This document shows, piece after piece, positions 8,613 to 16,204 of a stretch of 50,100 bases of DNA. The stretch is from the NCBI RefSeq assembly GCF_003583925.1, contig NZ_QYCN01000011.1, positions 891 through 50,990 on the forward strand, in the 5' to 3' direction. A program made the position numbers and the translations under genes. Origin of the DNA: Hymenobacter rubripertinctus. Lineage in GTDB: Bacteria; Bacteroidota; Bacteroidia; Cytophagales; Hymenobacteraceae. The notes beneath the pieces were generated by a model. It worked only from the letters and a program-made list of their open reading frames with translations, searched no databases and was not told where the DNA came from. Positions within the stretch are counted from its first letter, which is position 1. Each line of letters opens with the position of its first letter.

Positions 8613-9194
8613 ATGAAAAGCGTAGCCGTGTATTGCGGGGCCAGTTCGGGCACCGCCGAAATTTATACTCAACAAGCCCAAGCCATGGGCCAGGCCCTGG
8701 CCGAGCGCGGCTTTACGCTGGTATTTGGCGGGGGCCGGGTGGGCCTGATGGGGGCCGTAGCCGATGCCGTGCTGGCGCACGGCGGCCAAGCCATTGGCGT
8801 CATCCCCGATTTTCTGGCCGACAAGGAGCTGGCCCACACCGGCCTCACGGAGCTGCACGTGGTAAAAACCATGCACGAGCGCAAGCTGATGATGGCCGAC
8901 CTGGCCGAGGGCTTCGTGGCCATGCCCGGCGGCTACGGCACGCTCGAAGAGCTGTTCGAGGTGCTCACCTGGGGCCAGCTGGGCCTGCACCGCAAACCCA
9001 TCGGCGTGCTCAACGTGCAGGGCTACTACGACCACCTGCTCCGCGCCCTCGACCACATGGCCGACGAGGGCCTGCTGCGCCGCGAAAACCGCCACCAGCT
9101 CCTGAGCCACCCCAACCCCCACGGCATGCTCGACGCCATGCTGGCCTACGAACCCGTAGAACTGGAAAAGTGGCTCACCCCCAAAACAACCTAA
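8613..9194 (+). CDS. LOG-family protein (TIGR00730 type)
   Basis: The 193-residue Rossmann-like protein has the start VAVYCGASSGT, the GGGRVGLMG turn and the family signature PGGYGTLEELFE. It also has the MHERKLMM segment seen in cytokinin-riboside 5'-monophosphate phosphoribohydrolases (LOG/YvdD). The expected reaction is hydrolysis of a nucleoside 5'-monophosphate glycosidic bond, or a related nucleotide activity in bacteria; the physiological substrate is not evident here. Length fits the family. The ATG at 8613 directly precedes conserved sequence. Confidence 0.88.
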   Translation: MKSVAVYCGASSGTAEIYTQQAQAMGQALAERGFTLVFGGGRVGLMGAVADAVLAHGGQAIGVIPDFLADKELAHTGLTELHVVKTMHERKLMMADLAEGFVAMPGGYGTLEELFEVLTWGQLGLHRKPIGVLNVQGYYDHLLRALDHMADEGLLRRENRHQLLSHPNPHGMLDAMLAYEPVELEKWLTPKTT

Positions 9195-9210
9195 GGCGGC
9201 ACCAACCGAA

Positions 9211-9302
9211 CTGTCATTCCGACGCCGGAGGAATCTGGAATAAGTAATTGAACAGCAACGTTCAACTATTTGATCCAGATTCCTCCGGCGTCGGAATGAC
9301 AG
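9211..9302. repeat. 29-bp perfect inverted repeat of the GTCATTCCGA type
   Basis: The arms at 9211-9239 and 9274-9302 are exact reverse complements around a 34-base spacer. They start with CTGTCATTCCGACGCCGGAG. The element lies between two convergent genes, so a bidirectional terminator role is plausible. Similar arms occur at 11991, 17439, 25742, 40154 and 46658. Confidence 0.8.
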
Positions 9303-9320
9303 TTCACGCATTCACCACTT

Positions 9321-9371
9321 CACTCACTCACTCACTCACTCACTCACTCACTCACTCACTCACTCACTCAC
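9321..9371. repeat. CACT tetranucleotide microsatellite
   Basis: About 12.75 uninterrupted copies of CACT. On the minus strand this is a GTGA tract beginning right at the stop codon of the FabH-like gene (GGT GAG TGA), so the stop is the first TGA of the tract. Length changes would fall after the stop and should not alter the protein. Confidence 0.85.
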
Positions 9372-10455
9372 CAAAAGGCACCCGGTACACTACGGCGTTG
9401 CAGTTCATGCCGGCCCCGACGCTGGCAAAAACCAGGACGTCACCCGGGTTGATGGTGGTGCCGGGGAGCTTGCCTTTCTCAATCAGGTCGAGCAGGGTGG
9501 GCAGGGTGGCTACGGAGGAGTTGCCGAGCCAGGAAATGGTCATCGGCATGATGCCGGCCGGGATGCTGGTTTCGCCATAGAGGGCGTAGAGGCGCTTGAG
9601 GATGCCCTCGTCCATTTTGCCGTTGGCCTGGTGAATGAGCAGTTTGCTCATGTCGGCAATGCCGAGGTCGGCCTTGTCGAGGCAGTCCTTGATGGCCTGG
9701 GGCACGGTTTTGAGCGCGTACTCGTAGAGCTTGCGGCCCTCCATTTTCAGAAACAGCTCCTCGCCCACGTACTCGGGGTTGCAGGAGGTAGCCATGCGCA
9801 GCAGGTGGGCCGCCTGGATGGTGTCGGAGCGGGAGCCGTGGCAGAGGATGCCCAGGGGCTCGTTGGTTTCCCGGGCTTCGAGCAGCACGGCCCCGGCCCC
9901 GTCGGAGTAAATCATGCTATCCCGGTCGTGGGGGTCGCAGACGCGGGACAGGGTTTCGGCCCCAATCACGAGCACCCGTTGGGCGTCGCCGGAGCGCAGG
10001 TAGTAATCGGCCTGAATGACGCCCTGGAGCCAGCCCGGACAACCGAAGGGCAGGTCGTAGGCCACGCAGTGGGGGTTCTGGATGCCGAGCTTGTGCTTGA
10101 CGCGGGCCGCCAGCGTGGGCACGAAATCGGAGCGGCGGTTGGCTTGCGTGATGTCGCCGAAGTTGTGGGCCACCAGAATGTAGTCGAGCTGCTCGCGGTC
10201 GGCGGAGCAGGTAGCCAGCAGGTTTTCGGCCGCCAGAAAGGCGAGGTCGGAAGCTACCTGGTCGGCTTCGGCATAGCGCCGCTCCCGGATGTCGGTAATC
10301 TGGGCGAAACGCTCCACGATTTCCGCCCCCGGCTTGGTCAGACGGACCCCGTCGGCGTCAAAAAAAGCAGTTGGAATGAATTCCTCGTTTTTGACGATTC
10401 GGGTCGGCAGATAAGAGCCTGTGCCGGTGATGACCGAATAGAACGTCTTACGCAT
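9364..10455 (-). CDS. 3-oxoacyl-ACP synthase III (FabH)-like ketosynthase
   Basis: The thiolase-fold protein has 363 residues from the ATG at 10455. The catalytic triad can be read: C139 in DLPFGCPGW, H275 in LLIHQANGK and N312 in LGNSSVATLP. Such enzymes condense acyl-CoA with malonyl-ACP to start fatty acid or related chains. It is longer than housekeeping FabH (about 320 residues) and has insertions in the first half, as in the paralogues that many Bacteroidota carry, so the substrate may not be acetyl-CoA. An in-frame start 11 codons upstream (10488) is less likely. It is a single gene convergent with the LOG gene. Confidence 0.85.
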   Translation of the reverse strand: MRKTFYSVITGTGSYLPTRIVKNEEFIPTAFFDADGVRLTKPGAEIVERFAQITDIRERRYAEADQVASDLAFLAAENLLATCSADREQLDYILVAHNFGDITQANRRSDFVPTLAARVKHKLGIQNPHCVAYDLPFGCPGWLQGVIQADYYLRSGDAQRVLVIGAETLSRVCDPHDRDSMIYSDGAGAVLLEARETNEPLGILCHGSRSDTIQAAHLLRMATSCNPEYVGEELFLKMEGRKLYEYALKTVPQAIKDCLDKADLGIADMSKLLIHQANGKMDEGILKRLYALYGETSIPAGIMPMTISWLGNSSVATLPTLLDLIEKGKLPGTTINPGDVLVFASVGAGMNCNAVVYRVPFGE

Positions 10456-10729
10456 GAGCAGATTAGTAGAATGTTGATGATGCGCCAATTGACGAAAGTA
10501 GGGGCTTTTCGGCTAGGGTCGCGTTCTGACGTGCAAAATTCCGGCAATTTATTTCCCCGTAGTGGCCCCGGCAGGGCCTGGCGGGACTGGTTGCCGAACA
10601 TTGCGCAAGCGGTTTGGTTTAGGGGCCGTATTCTTCCTGCCCCGGCCACTCAGGAAAACGTTCGTCCCGTTGGGTGTGCTGCTGGCCGGGGGCCTTGCAC
10701 CGGCCCGTACTCCCTCTTCTCCCGCTACC

Positions 10730-11224
10730 ATGTCTGAAACTACTGCTGCCTCGTCCGTTTACGATTTCACCCTCAAAAGTATTGAGGGGCGCGACGTGCC
10801 CCTGCGTCAGTACCAGGGCCACAAGCTGCTCATCGTGAACACGGCCTCCGAGTGCGGCTACACGCCCCAATACAAGGAGCTGGAAGAGCTGCACCGCCAG
10901 CACGGCGGTCAGGTGACGGTGCTGGGCTTCCCGGCCAACAACTTCGGCGGCCAGGAGCCCGGCTCCGACGCCCAAATTGCCAGTTTCTGCGAGAAGAACT
11001 TCGGCGTCACGTTCCCGCTTTTCAGCAAGGTATCGGTGGCCGGCCCCGATGCCGCGCCCCTCTTCCGCTACCTGGGCAGCAAGGCCCAGAACGGCGTGAC
11101 CGACGAGAAGCCGAACTGGAATTTCTGCAAGTACCTCATTGATGAAACCGGCCACGTGCAGGCCTTTTACCCTTCCAAGGTGAACCCGCTGAGCGAGGAA
11201 CTACTGACGGCCCTCCGGAAGTAG
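10730..11224 (+). CDS. Glutathione/thioredoxin peroxidase (GPx family)
   Basis: The 164-residue thioredoxin-fold peroxidase has peroxidatic Cys42 in NTASECGYTPQY, the conserved Gln in GFPANNFGGQEPGS and Trp in PNWNFCKYL, so the catalytic tetrad is essentially complete. In bacteria this family reduces hydroperoxides, usually with thioredoxin. I use the ATG at 10730; the frame is open for 56 codons upstream but those codons show no homology and no clear signal peptide. It appears to be transcribed alone, with the HAD gene 64 bases downstream under its own candidate promoter. Confidence 0.9.
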   Translation: MSETTAASSVYDFTLKSIEGRDVPLRQYQGHKLLIVNTASECGYTPQYKELEELHRQHGGQVTVLGFPANNFGGQEPGSDAQIASFCEKNFGVTFPLFSKVSVAGPDAAPLFRYLGSKAQNGVTDEKPNWNFCKYLIDETGHVQAFYPSKVNPLSEELLTALRK

Positions 11225-11252
11225 AGCGGGCAGCGGGGGCGGCGCAGTTCAG

Positions 11253-11260
11253 TACCTTCG
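11253..11260 (+). promoter_or_regulatory. Candidate -7 box (TACCTTCG) for the HAD gene
   Basis: TACCTTCG differs from TAnnTTTG at one position and lies 28 bases before the start of the HAD phosphatase gene. Confidence 0.3.
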
Positions 11261-11288
11261 TGCCCGTACCCAACCTCTCACGTGCATG

Positions 11289-11948
11289 ATGCGAACCGTT
11301 ATCTTCGACATGGACGGCGTTATCGTCGATACCGAGCCCGTGCACCGTTACGCCTACTTCCGGCACTTCGAGGAGCTGGGCATTACGGTAACCAATGCCG
11401 AGTACGCCACTTTCACCGGGCGCTCCACCAAAAACGTGTACCAGCACCTCAAAAACCAGCACGGCCTGGCAGATGAGGTGCCGGCGCTGGTGCTGGGCAA
11501 GCGGGCGTTCTTCAACCGGGCCTTCGACGAAAAGCCCGACCTGGAGCTGCTCGACGGTGTGCGGGCCCTGATTGAGGACCTGCACCAGCACGGCCTGGAG
11601 CTGCTGCTGGCGTCCTCGGCCTCGCACTCCACCATCAACCGGGTGATGCGCCGCTTCGAACTCGGCCCGTATTTCAGCCACCTGCTCAGCGGGGAAGACT
11701 TTCCGCGCTCCAAGCCCGATCCGGCCATTTTCGCCCACGCTGCCGCCCTGGCCACCGCGCCCCCATCCGAGTGCCTGGTGATTGAGGACTCGGCCAACGG
11801 CGTAACGGCCGCCAAAGGCGCCGGCCTCTACTGCATCGGCTACAACAGCCCGCACTCGCCCCTCCAGGACCTGAGCCACGCCAACCTGGTCGTGGCCCAT
11901 TTCCGGGAGCTGACGGCGGCGCGCATCGCGGCTATTGAAGCGGATTAA
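11289..11948 (+). CDS. HAD-superfamily phosphatase (subfamily IA)
   Basis: The product of about 219 residues has motif I FDMDGVIVDTEP (D7 nucleophile, D9 acid/base), motif II LASSAS, the lysine of motif III in SKPDPAIF and motif IV VIEDSANGV. The alpha-helical cap between motifs I and II fits the beta-phosphoglucomutase/phosphoglycolate phosphatase group, acting on small phosphorylated metabolites. The exact substrate cannot be read from the sequence. Two adjacent ATGs (11286 and 11289) are possible starts. Confidence 0.88.
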   Translation: MRTVIFDMDGVIVDTEPVHRYAYFRHFEELGITVTNAEYATFTGRSTKNVYQHLKNQHGLADEVPALVLGKRAFFNRAFDEKPDLELLDGVRALIEDLHQHGLELLLASSASHSTINRVMRRFELGPYFSHLLSGEDFPRSKPDPAIFAHAAALATAPPSECLVIEDSANGVTAAKGAGLYCIGYNSPHSPLQDLSHANLVVAHFRELTAARIAAIEAD

Positions 11949-11990
11949 GGTGTAAATTTGGGGCTGACGCTCCCGGCGTTTCTGTACAAG

Positions 11991-12029
11991 AAGAACGTCA
12001 TTCCGAGCTTGCCGAGGAATGACGTTCTT
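11991..12029. terminator. 14-bp inverted repeat with T run, terminator-like
   Basis: AAGAACGTCATTCC (11991-12004) and GGAATGACGTTCTT (12016-12029) pair around an 11-base loop and are followed by TTT. It lies 42 bases after the HAD stop and fits a terminator. The arm sequence belongs to the same GTCATTCC family as the longer repeats at 9211 and 17439. Confidence 0.65.
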
Positions 12030-12069
12030 TTCACCTGTTACCCGTCACCTGTCACCCCCATTGCCCGCA

Positions 12070-13014
12070 ATGACTTCTTCTGCTCCCCTGAGTCCGGCTA
12101 AAGCCTGGATTTCGGCGTTTCGGCCGCGTACGTTGCCGCTGGCGTTGGCCAGTATTATGGCCGGGGGCTTTCTGGCGGCCAGCCACGGCCAGTTCCGGCC
12201 CGCCGTGGTGGCCCTGGCGGCCCTGACTACCATTCTGCTCCAGATCCTGAGCAACCTGGCCAACGACTACGGCGACTCCCAGAACGGGGCCGACAGCGTA
12301 CACCGGGAAGGGCCTCAGCGGGCCGTGCAGAGCGGGGTTATTTCGCCGGCCCAGATGAAGCGGGGCATGGGCCTGTTCGGGGCATTGTCGCTCGGGAGTG
12401 GGCTGCTGCTGCTGTGGGTGGCGCTGGGCGCGGCCGGGGCCTGGGTATTTCTGGCGTTTCTGCTGCTGGGTTTGTCGGCCATCTGGGCGGCGGTGAACTA
12501 CACGGCCGGCAGCAAGCCCTACGGCTACGCCGGCCTGGGCGACCTGTCGGTGTTCGTGTTCTTTGGGCTCGTGGGCGTGTGCGGCACGTATTTCCTGCAA
12601 GCCTACAGCCAGGTACCCGTCTGGACCCAGGCCCTGCCGCTGCCGGTGCTGCTGCCAGCCGCCGCGCTGGGCTGCTTCGCCACGGCCGTGCTCAACGTGA
12701 ACAACATCCGCGACATCCGCTCCGACAAGCTGGCCGGTAAAATCACGATTCCGGTGCGGCTGGGCCCCGTGCAGGCCCGCCGCTACCACTGGCTGCTGCT
12801 GGTGCTGGGCTTTTCGGCGGCCGTGCTCTACGTGGCCTTTACCTACCACTCGCCCTGGCAGTGGCTGTTCCTGCTGAGCGCCCCGCTGCTGCTGCGCAAC
12901 GCCCGCGCCGTGTGGCAGCGCCAGGATTCCCTGCAACTCGACCCGCTGCTCAAGCAAATGGCCCTCACCACGCTCGTGTTCACGTTGCTGTTCGGGCTGG
13001 GGCAGGTGTTGTAA
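12070..13014 (+). CDS. menA: 1,4-dihydroxy-2-naphthoate polyprenyltransferase
   Basis: The UbiA-family membrane prenyltransferase has 314 residues and several hydrophobic segments. The first Asp-rich motif is NDYGDSQNGADS (two metal-binding aspartates plus the HREGPQRAV stretch typical of MenA). The second is NNIRDIRSDKLAGKIT. The N-terminal FRPRTLPLALASI is characteristic. The enzyme attaches a polyprenyl chain to DHNA in menaquinone synthesis at the cytoplasmic membrane. The ATG at 12070 is preferred over an upstream in-frame one at 12019 because homology starts just after it. No other men genes are in the window. Confidence 0.92.
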   Translation: MTSSAPLSPAKAWISAFRPRTLPLALASIMAGGFLAASHGQFRPAVVALAALTTILLQILSNLANDYGDSQNGADSVHREGPQRAVQSGVISPAQMKRGMGLFGALSLGSGLLLLWVALGAAGAWVFLAFLLLGLSAIWAAVNYTAGSKPYGYAGLGDLSVFVFFGLVGVCGTYFLQAYSQVPVWTQALPLPVLLPAAALGCFATAVLNVNNIRDIRSDKLAGKITIPVRLGPVQARRYHWLLLVLGFSAAVLYVAFTYHSPWQWLFLLSAPLLLRNARAVWQRQDSLQLDPLLKQMALTTLVFTLLFGLGQVL

Positions 13015-13083
13015 GAAAAGGCAGCTTTCACGTGGTTACGGGGGCGGCGCGCAGTGCCCGGCCTGCGTTCAACCCCCGCGACC

Positions 13084-13201
13084 CGGGCCAGCAGGTTGTA
13101 CATGTAATTTCAGAAAAGGCAAAGTAGATGTACAACCGCGCGCGCCAAGTTGTACATCTACTTTATCTTTTCTGAAATTATATGTACAACCTGCTGGCCC
13201 G
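13084..13201. repeat. 53-bp near-perfect inverted repeat with internal GTTGTACAT boxes
   Basis: The arms at 13084-13136 and 13149-13201 match at 50 of 53 positions around a 12-base GC-rich loop. Each arm is bounded by GTTGTACAT and its complement ATGTACAAC, so there are four such boxes. The arms are AT-rich inside and end in CGGGCCAGCAG. It lies between menA and kptA. It could be a non-autonomous mobile element, a strong bidirectional terminator or a regulator binding cluster; nothing else in the window matches it. Confidence 0.8.
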
Positions 13202-13295
13202 CTGAGGCTGGACTCCGCCGGGTGCGCAAGTCCTTCATTCCGGGCGTATCTAAGCGAGTGGCCGTAGGTGAATAATAGTCGAACTCAGCGAAGTC

Positions 13296-13850
13296 ATGCT
13301 ATCCGACAAAGAAACCACCCGCCTCAGTAAGCTCCTGAGCCTAGTGCTGCGCCACGACCCGGCTCACCTGGGCCTGACCCTGGACGACCAAGGCTGGGTA
13401 CCCGTTGACACGCTGCTGACCCAGGCCCGGGCCCACCAGGTGCCGCTGACCCACGAAGCCCTGTTGCACCTCGTGGCCACCAACGCCAAGCAGCGGTTCC
13501 GCCTCTCCGACGACCAGCAGCGCATCCGCGCCAGCCAGGGCCACTCGGTGGCGGTGGAGTTGGGCTATGTGCCGGCAGTACCGCCGGCCGTGCTCTACCA
13601 CGGCACGGCGGAGCGCAATCTGAATGTCATTCTGGAGCAGGGGCTGCAAAAGATGAACCGCCAGCACGTGCACCTGAGCGCTGAGGCGGCCACGGCCCGG
13701 CAGGTAGGCAGCCGCCACGGCGCGCCCGTGGTACTGTTAGTCAATACGGCCCCACTGCACGCCGAAGGCCACCCGTTCTACCAGGCCGATAACGGCGTCT
13801 GGCTCACTGAAGCCGTGCCGCCGCAGTATTTGCGGCGGCTGGGGGAGTAA
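13296..13850 (+). CDS. kptA: RNA 2'-phosphotransferase (KptA/Tpt1)
   Basis: The 184-residue product has the family start LSKLLSLVLRHDP (Arg19-His20 of the catalytic set), RIRASQGHS, LYHGT and the later HVHLS and GVWLTEAVPP segments. Tpt1/KptA enzymes use NAD+ to remove an internal 2'-phosphate from RNA, the scar left by plant/fungal-type ligases, or to ADP-ribosylate RNA ends. No RNA ligase or other repair partner is next to it, so its role here is uncertain. Length and motifs look complete. Confidence 0.93.
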   Translation: MLSDKETTRLSKLLSLVLRHDPAHLGLTLDDQGWVPVDTLLTQARAHQVPLTHEALLHLVATNAKQRFRLSDDQQRIRASQGHSVAVELGYVPAVPPAVLYHGTAERNLNVILEQGLQKMNRQHVHLSAEAATARQVGSRHGAPVVLLVNTAPLHAEGHPFYQADNGVWLTEAVPPQYLRRLGE

Positions 13851-13901
13851 GGGCAGGAGCGACGTGGTCCGTGTTCATGCCTGACGACCAGATGCGCGCC
13901 A

Positions 13902-14204
13902 CTACGTTAGCAACTTGTAGCCCACGCCACGGATATTGAGGATTTCCAGGTTTTAATCCTGACGCAGGTATTTCCGCAGGCGGGAAATGAATACGTCCAT
14001 GGAACGGGCCGTAAAAAAATTGTCGTCGCCCCAGAAGCGGTGTAGGCATTCCCGGCGGTTCAGCACGCCGTTGCGGTGCTGGGCCAGTAGCAGGAGCAAC
14101 TCGTCTTCGCGGGCCGAGAGGCGGGCCGTGCACACCTCGTACGGCCATAGCTCCTGGCGCAACGGCCGGAACAGGTAGCGTCTCAGGGGTAGCACGTCGG
14201 GCAC
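13902..14204 (-). pseudogene. Fragment of an OmpR-family response regulator with a nonsense codon
   Basis: On the minus strand this encodes a winged-helix Trans_reg_C domain: LSAREDELLLLLAQHRNGVL, then FWGDDNFFTARSMDVFISRLRKYL. A TAA at 13953-13955 interrupts it exactly before the usual C-terminal hairpin. The same frame continues after the stop with NLEILNIRGVGYKLL and ends at TAG (13902-13904). The receiver domain is missing upstream, where the frame runs into a TGA. This is therefore a decayed fragment with at least one nonsense mutation and an N-terminal truncation. It could still give an 83-residue DNA-binding peptide if a GTG at 14204 is used. Confidence 0.75.
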
Positions 14205-14260
14205 GGCGGCCGTGGCGGGGCATTTCCTGGTTCGATTCGCTGGGCCGCCTCACGTTTACC

Positions 14261-14623
14261 GTGTACGCCCGGCAGCTGGAAACCCGCTTTCTGTTTCCCC
14301 GAGCGCTACTGCGCCGGGAGTTTCCGGCTGCCAAAGGCCGCGCCGACCAGTACAGCATCCGCCCCGACATCCGCCGCGAGTATCGCGCCGCCGACCAGAC
14401 GGGCCGCCCCGCCAATAATCCGGCCACGGAGATTCATCTGCCCATCGGCCCCAGAATACCGCTGCTGGTATACACGCCGCCCTATGAAACCGACGGCATG
14501 CTGCTTTACTGCAATCTGGCACAGAGCCGTGTACCGCTGGCCGAGTGGTACCGCCGGTTTCACATTCCGCACTTCGTAGTGTACTACGCGCAGCTTGAAC
14601 CAGGCAAAAGAAGTTTTGGCTGA
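14261..14623 (+). CDS. Unrecognised ORF next to the regulator fragment
   Basis: The 120-codon frame from GTG 14261 encodes an Arg- and Pro-rich protein with hydrophobic beta-like stretches (IPLLVYTPPYE, FHIPHFVVYYAQL). The frame is open upstream into the regulator fragment, with ISWFDSLGRLTFTVY as plausible coding sequence, so the real start may have been lost. GC-rich codon use is like ordinary genes here. I do not recognise a family. It may be the 3' part of a gene truncated at about 14205-14225 by the event that also cut the response regulator. Confidence 0.35.
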   Translation: MYARQLETRFLFPRALLRREFPAAKGRADQYSIRPDIRREYRAADQTGRPANNPATEIHLPIGPRIPLLVYTPPYETDGMLLYCNLAQSRVPLAEWYRRFHIPHFVVYYAQLEPGKRSFG

Positions 14624-14654
14624 AACAAGTATAGTAGTAATATAATAATAAATA

Positions 14655-14685
14655 TTGTAACTTAAATTATAATATAGTATCTTAT
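14655..14685 (+). promoter_or_regulatory. Candidate promoter of the 14726 lipoprotein gene
   Basis: In a strikingly AT-rich stretch (14628-14700), TTG at 14655-14657 is followed after 20 bases by TATCTTAT (14678-14685), a partial match to TAnnTTTG. The ATG is 40 bases downstream. Confidence 0.35.
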
Positions 14686-14725
14686 ATAAGAAGATTTGAT
14701 CCGTAAACCCTTAACAATCAAAAAA

Positions 14726-15106
14726 ATGACACGCCTACTCATTCATCGTGCAAAGGCACTAGCAATTGTGCTATTAGTAGCCAGTTGCGACAAGGCATCA
14801 GACACAGTGGTGCCGAGCGGCCCCAAAGCCGATCCTCTTTTTCAACATGTAGGACAACAGTGGGAGCAGGGACCAGCAGTCACGGGATTAAGCTGTCCGG
14901 TTCTGATGACGGTTGTATCGGAGGCGCTTACTGGCAACGGAGGGCAAAATGCCCGGTGGACCGGTATAGCGGCGTGCCCGCCCAGCGTAAAACTGGTCTG
15001 GAAAGCAGAATACGTGGCGGGACCGTATACATTCCAGTACAACACCGTAACCGAAACGGATGGTAGCGTCCAGATGATAACCCATTACTTGCCTAGCAAG
15101 CAATAA
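14726..15106 (+). CDS. Small lipoprotein of unknown function
   Basis: The 126-residue product has a type II signal peptide: charged start MTRLLIHRAK, hydrophobic core AIVLLV and lipobox VASC, with the Cys about residue 21. The mature part has two later cysteines (SCPVL, ACPPS) that may form a disulfide, and ends in a beta-rich segment (YTFQYNTVTETDGSVQMI). I prefer the ATG at 14726 over an upstream in-frame ATG at 14696. Codon use is less GC-rich than neighbouring genes. No family is recognised; it should sit in the outer membrane or periplasm. Confidence 0.6.
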   Translation: MTRLLIHRAKALAIVLLVASCDKASDTVVPSGPKADPLFQHVGQQWEQGPAVTGLSCPVLMTVVSEALTGNGGQNARWTGIAACPPSVKLVWKAEYVAGPYTFQYNTVTETDGSVQMITHYLPSKQ

Positions 15107-15145
15107 AAGCGAGCCAGATGAGCGTTTCCAGGAAAGACTACCCAT

Positions 15146-15182
15146 AAAAAAACCAGTTCTGTGAAAAGAACTGGTTTTTTTT
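15146..15182. terminator. Bidirectional intrinsic terminator
   Basis: AAAAAAACCAGTTCT (15146-15160) and AGAACTGGTTTTTTT (15168-15182) form a stem with A/T tracts on both sides. It lies between the lipoprotein gene (+) and fabG (-) and can serve both. Confidence 0.85.
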
Positions 15183-15259
15183 GGTTGCCACGTGAGCTTG
15201 TTGGGCCTTTGTCAGCAGAGGCATTCCTCCTCCCGCGCAGTTCCCCCGATACTTACTCC

Positions 15260-16009
15260 TTACGTCAGCATGCCGCCATCGACCTGCAATACCTGGCCGG
15301 TGATGTAGCTGCTGTTGTCCGAGGCCAGGAAGGCGGTGGCTTTGGCTACGTCCTCGGGGGAGCCGCCGCGGCGCAGCGGAATGGCCTTGCGCCACTCGTC
15401 TACCTGCTTGGCGTCGAGGGCGTCGGTCATTTCAGTTTCAATGAAGCCCGGGGCAATGGCGTTGCAGCGGATATTGCGCGAGCCCAGCTCCAGGGCCACC
15501 GATTTGGTGAAGCCAATGATACCGGCCTTGGAGGCCGCGTAGTTGGCCTGGCCCGCGTTGCCCTTCACGCCCACCACCGACGACATGTTGATGATGCTGC
15601 CGGCCTTGGCCCGCATCATGGGCTTGGTGGCGGCTTTGGTCAGGTTGAACACCGACTTCAGGTTCACGGCCATTACCTGGTCCCACTGCTGCTCGCTCAT
15701 GCGCATCAGCAGCCCGTCCTGCGTAATACCGGCGTTATTGACCAGAATATCGAGCTTGCCGAACTCGGCCACCACGTCTTCCACCAGTTTCTCGGCCTCG
15801 GCAAAAACGGAGGCGTCGGAGCGGAAGCCTTTTACTTTGGTGCCGAAGTCGGCCAGTTCCTGTTCCAGCTGCTGGCCTTTCTCCACGCTGGAGAGGTAAG
15901 TGAAGGCCACCTGGGCGCCTTGCTGGGCAAAATACACCGCAATGGCGCGGCCAATTCCTTTGGAAGCCCCCGTAATTAGGGCCACTTTTCCGTCGAGCAG
16001 TTTGGTCAT
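15260..16009 (-). CDS. fabG: 3-oxoacyl-[ACP] reductase
   Basis: The 249-residue short-chain dehydrogenase has the NADP-binding turn TGASKGIG (13-20), NNAG (91-94), catalytic S144, Y157 and K161 (YAASK), and the C-terminal ITGQVLQVDGGM typical of FabG. It reduces 3-oxoacyl-ACP in each round of fatty acid elongation in the cytoplasm. Length and all catalytic residues are normal. The start at 16009 borders an AGCTNNN heptad repeat array that occupies the promoter region, so regulatory sequence may overlap repeat sequence. Confidence 0.94.
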   Translation of the reverse strand: MTKLLDGKVALITGASKGIGRAIAVYFAQQGAQVAFTYLSSVEKGQQLEQELADFGTKVKGFRSDASVFAEAEKLVEDVVAEFGKLDILVNNAGITQDGLLMRMSEQQWDQVMAVNLKSVFNLTKAATKPMMRAKAGSIINMSSVVGVKGNAGQANYAASKAGIIGFTKSVALELGSRNIRCNAIAPGFIETEMTDALDAKQVDEWRKAIPLRRGGSPEDVAKATAFLASDNSSYITGQVLQVDGGMLT

Positions 16010-16017
16010 TTTATCTG

Positions 16018-16198
16018 AGCTGATAGCTGATAGCTATTAGCTATCAGCTTTGATGTTATAATGGTGCAAGCTACAAGCTTTGTCGATTAAGCAACAAAAT
16101 TGAAACGGCCAGTAATCTGCACGCGCTTACGGGCTGTGGCTCGTAGCTTGCAGCTTGAATCCGAAAAGCTAACAGCTAGTAGCTGATAGCTAACAGCT
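16018..16198. repeat. Two heptad-phased AGCTNNN arrays between fabG and the reductase gene
   Basis: AGCT recurs every 7 bases at 16018, 16025, 16032, 16039 and 16046, and again at 16167, 16174, 16181, 16188 and 16195, with two more at 16145 and 16152. The two arrays are partly inverted copies and border the starts of two divergent genes. Confidence 0.75.
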
Positions 16199-16204
16199 GA
16201 AAAT

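Noticed and set aside
9321..9371. CACT tract as a phase-variation switch of the FabH-like gene
   Set aside because: The stop codon is at the first repeat unit, so changes in copy number fall after the stop and do not change the protein.
14229..14250. GGTTCGATTC, resembling a tRNA T arm
   Set aside because: The flanking bases do not form a T stem and no acceptor or anticodon arm is found.
13804..14427. 207-codon minus-strand frame over the regulator fragment
   Set aside because: Another frame of the same strand carries the recognisable winged-helix domain; this one is Arg/Pro-rich without pattern.
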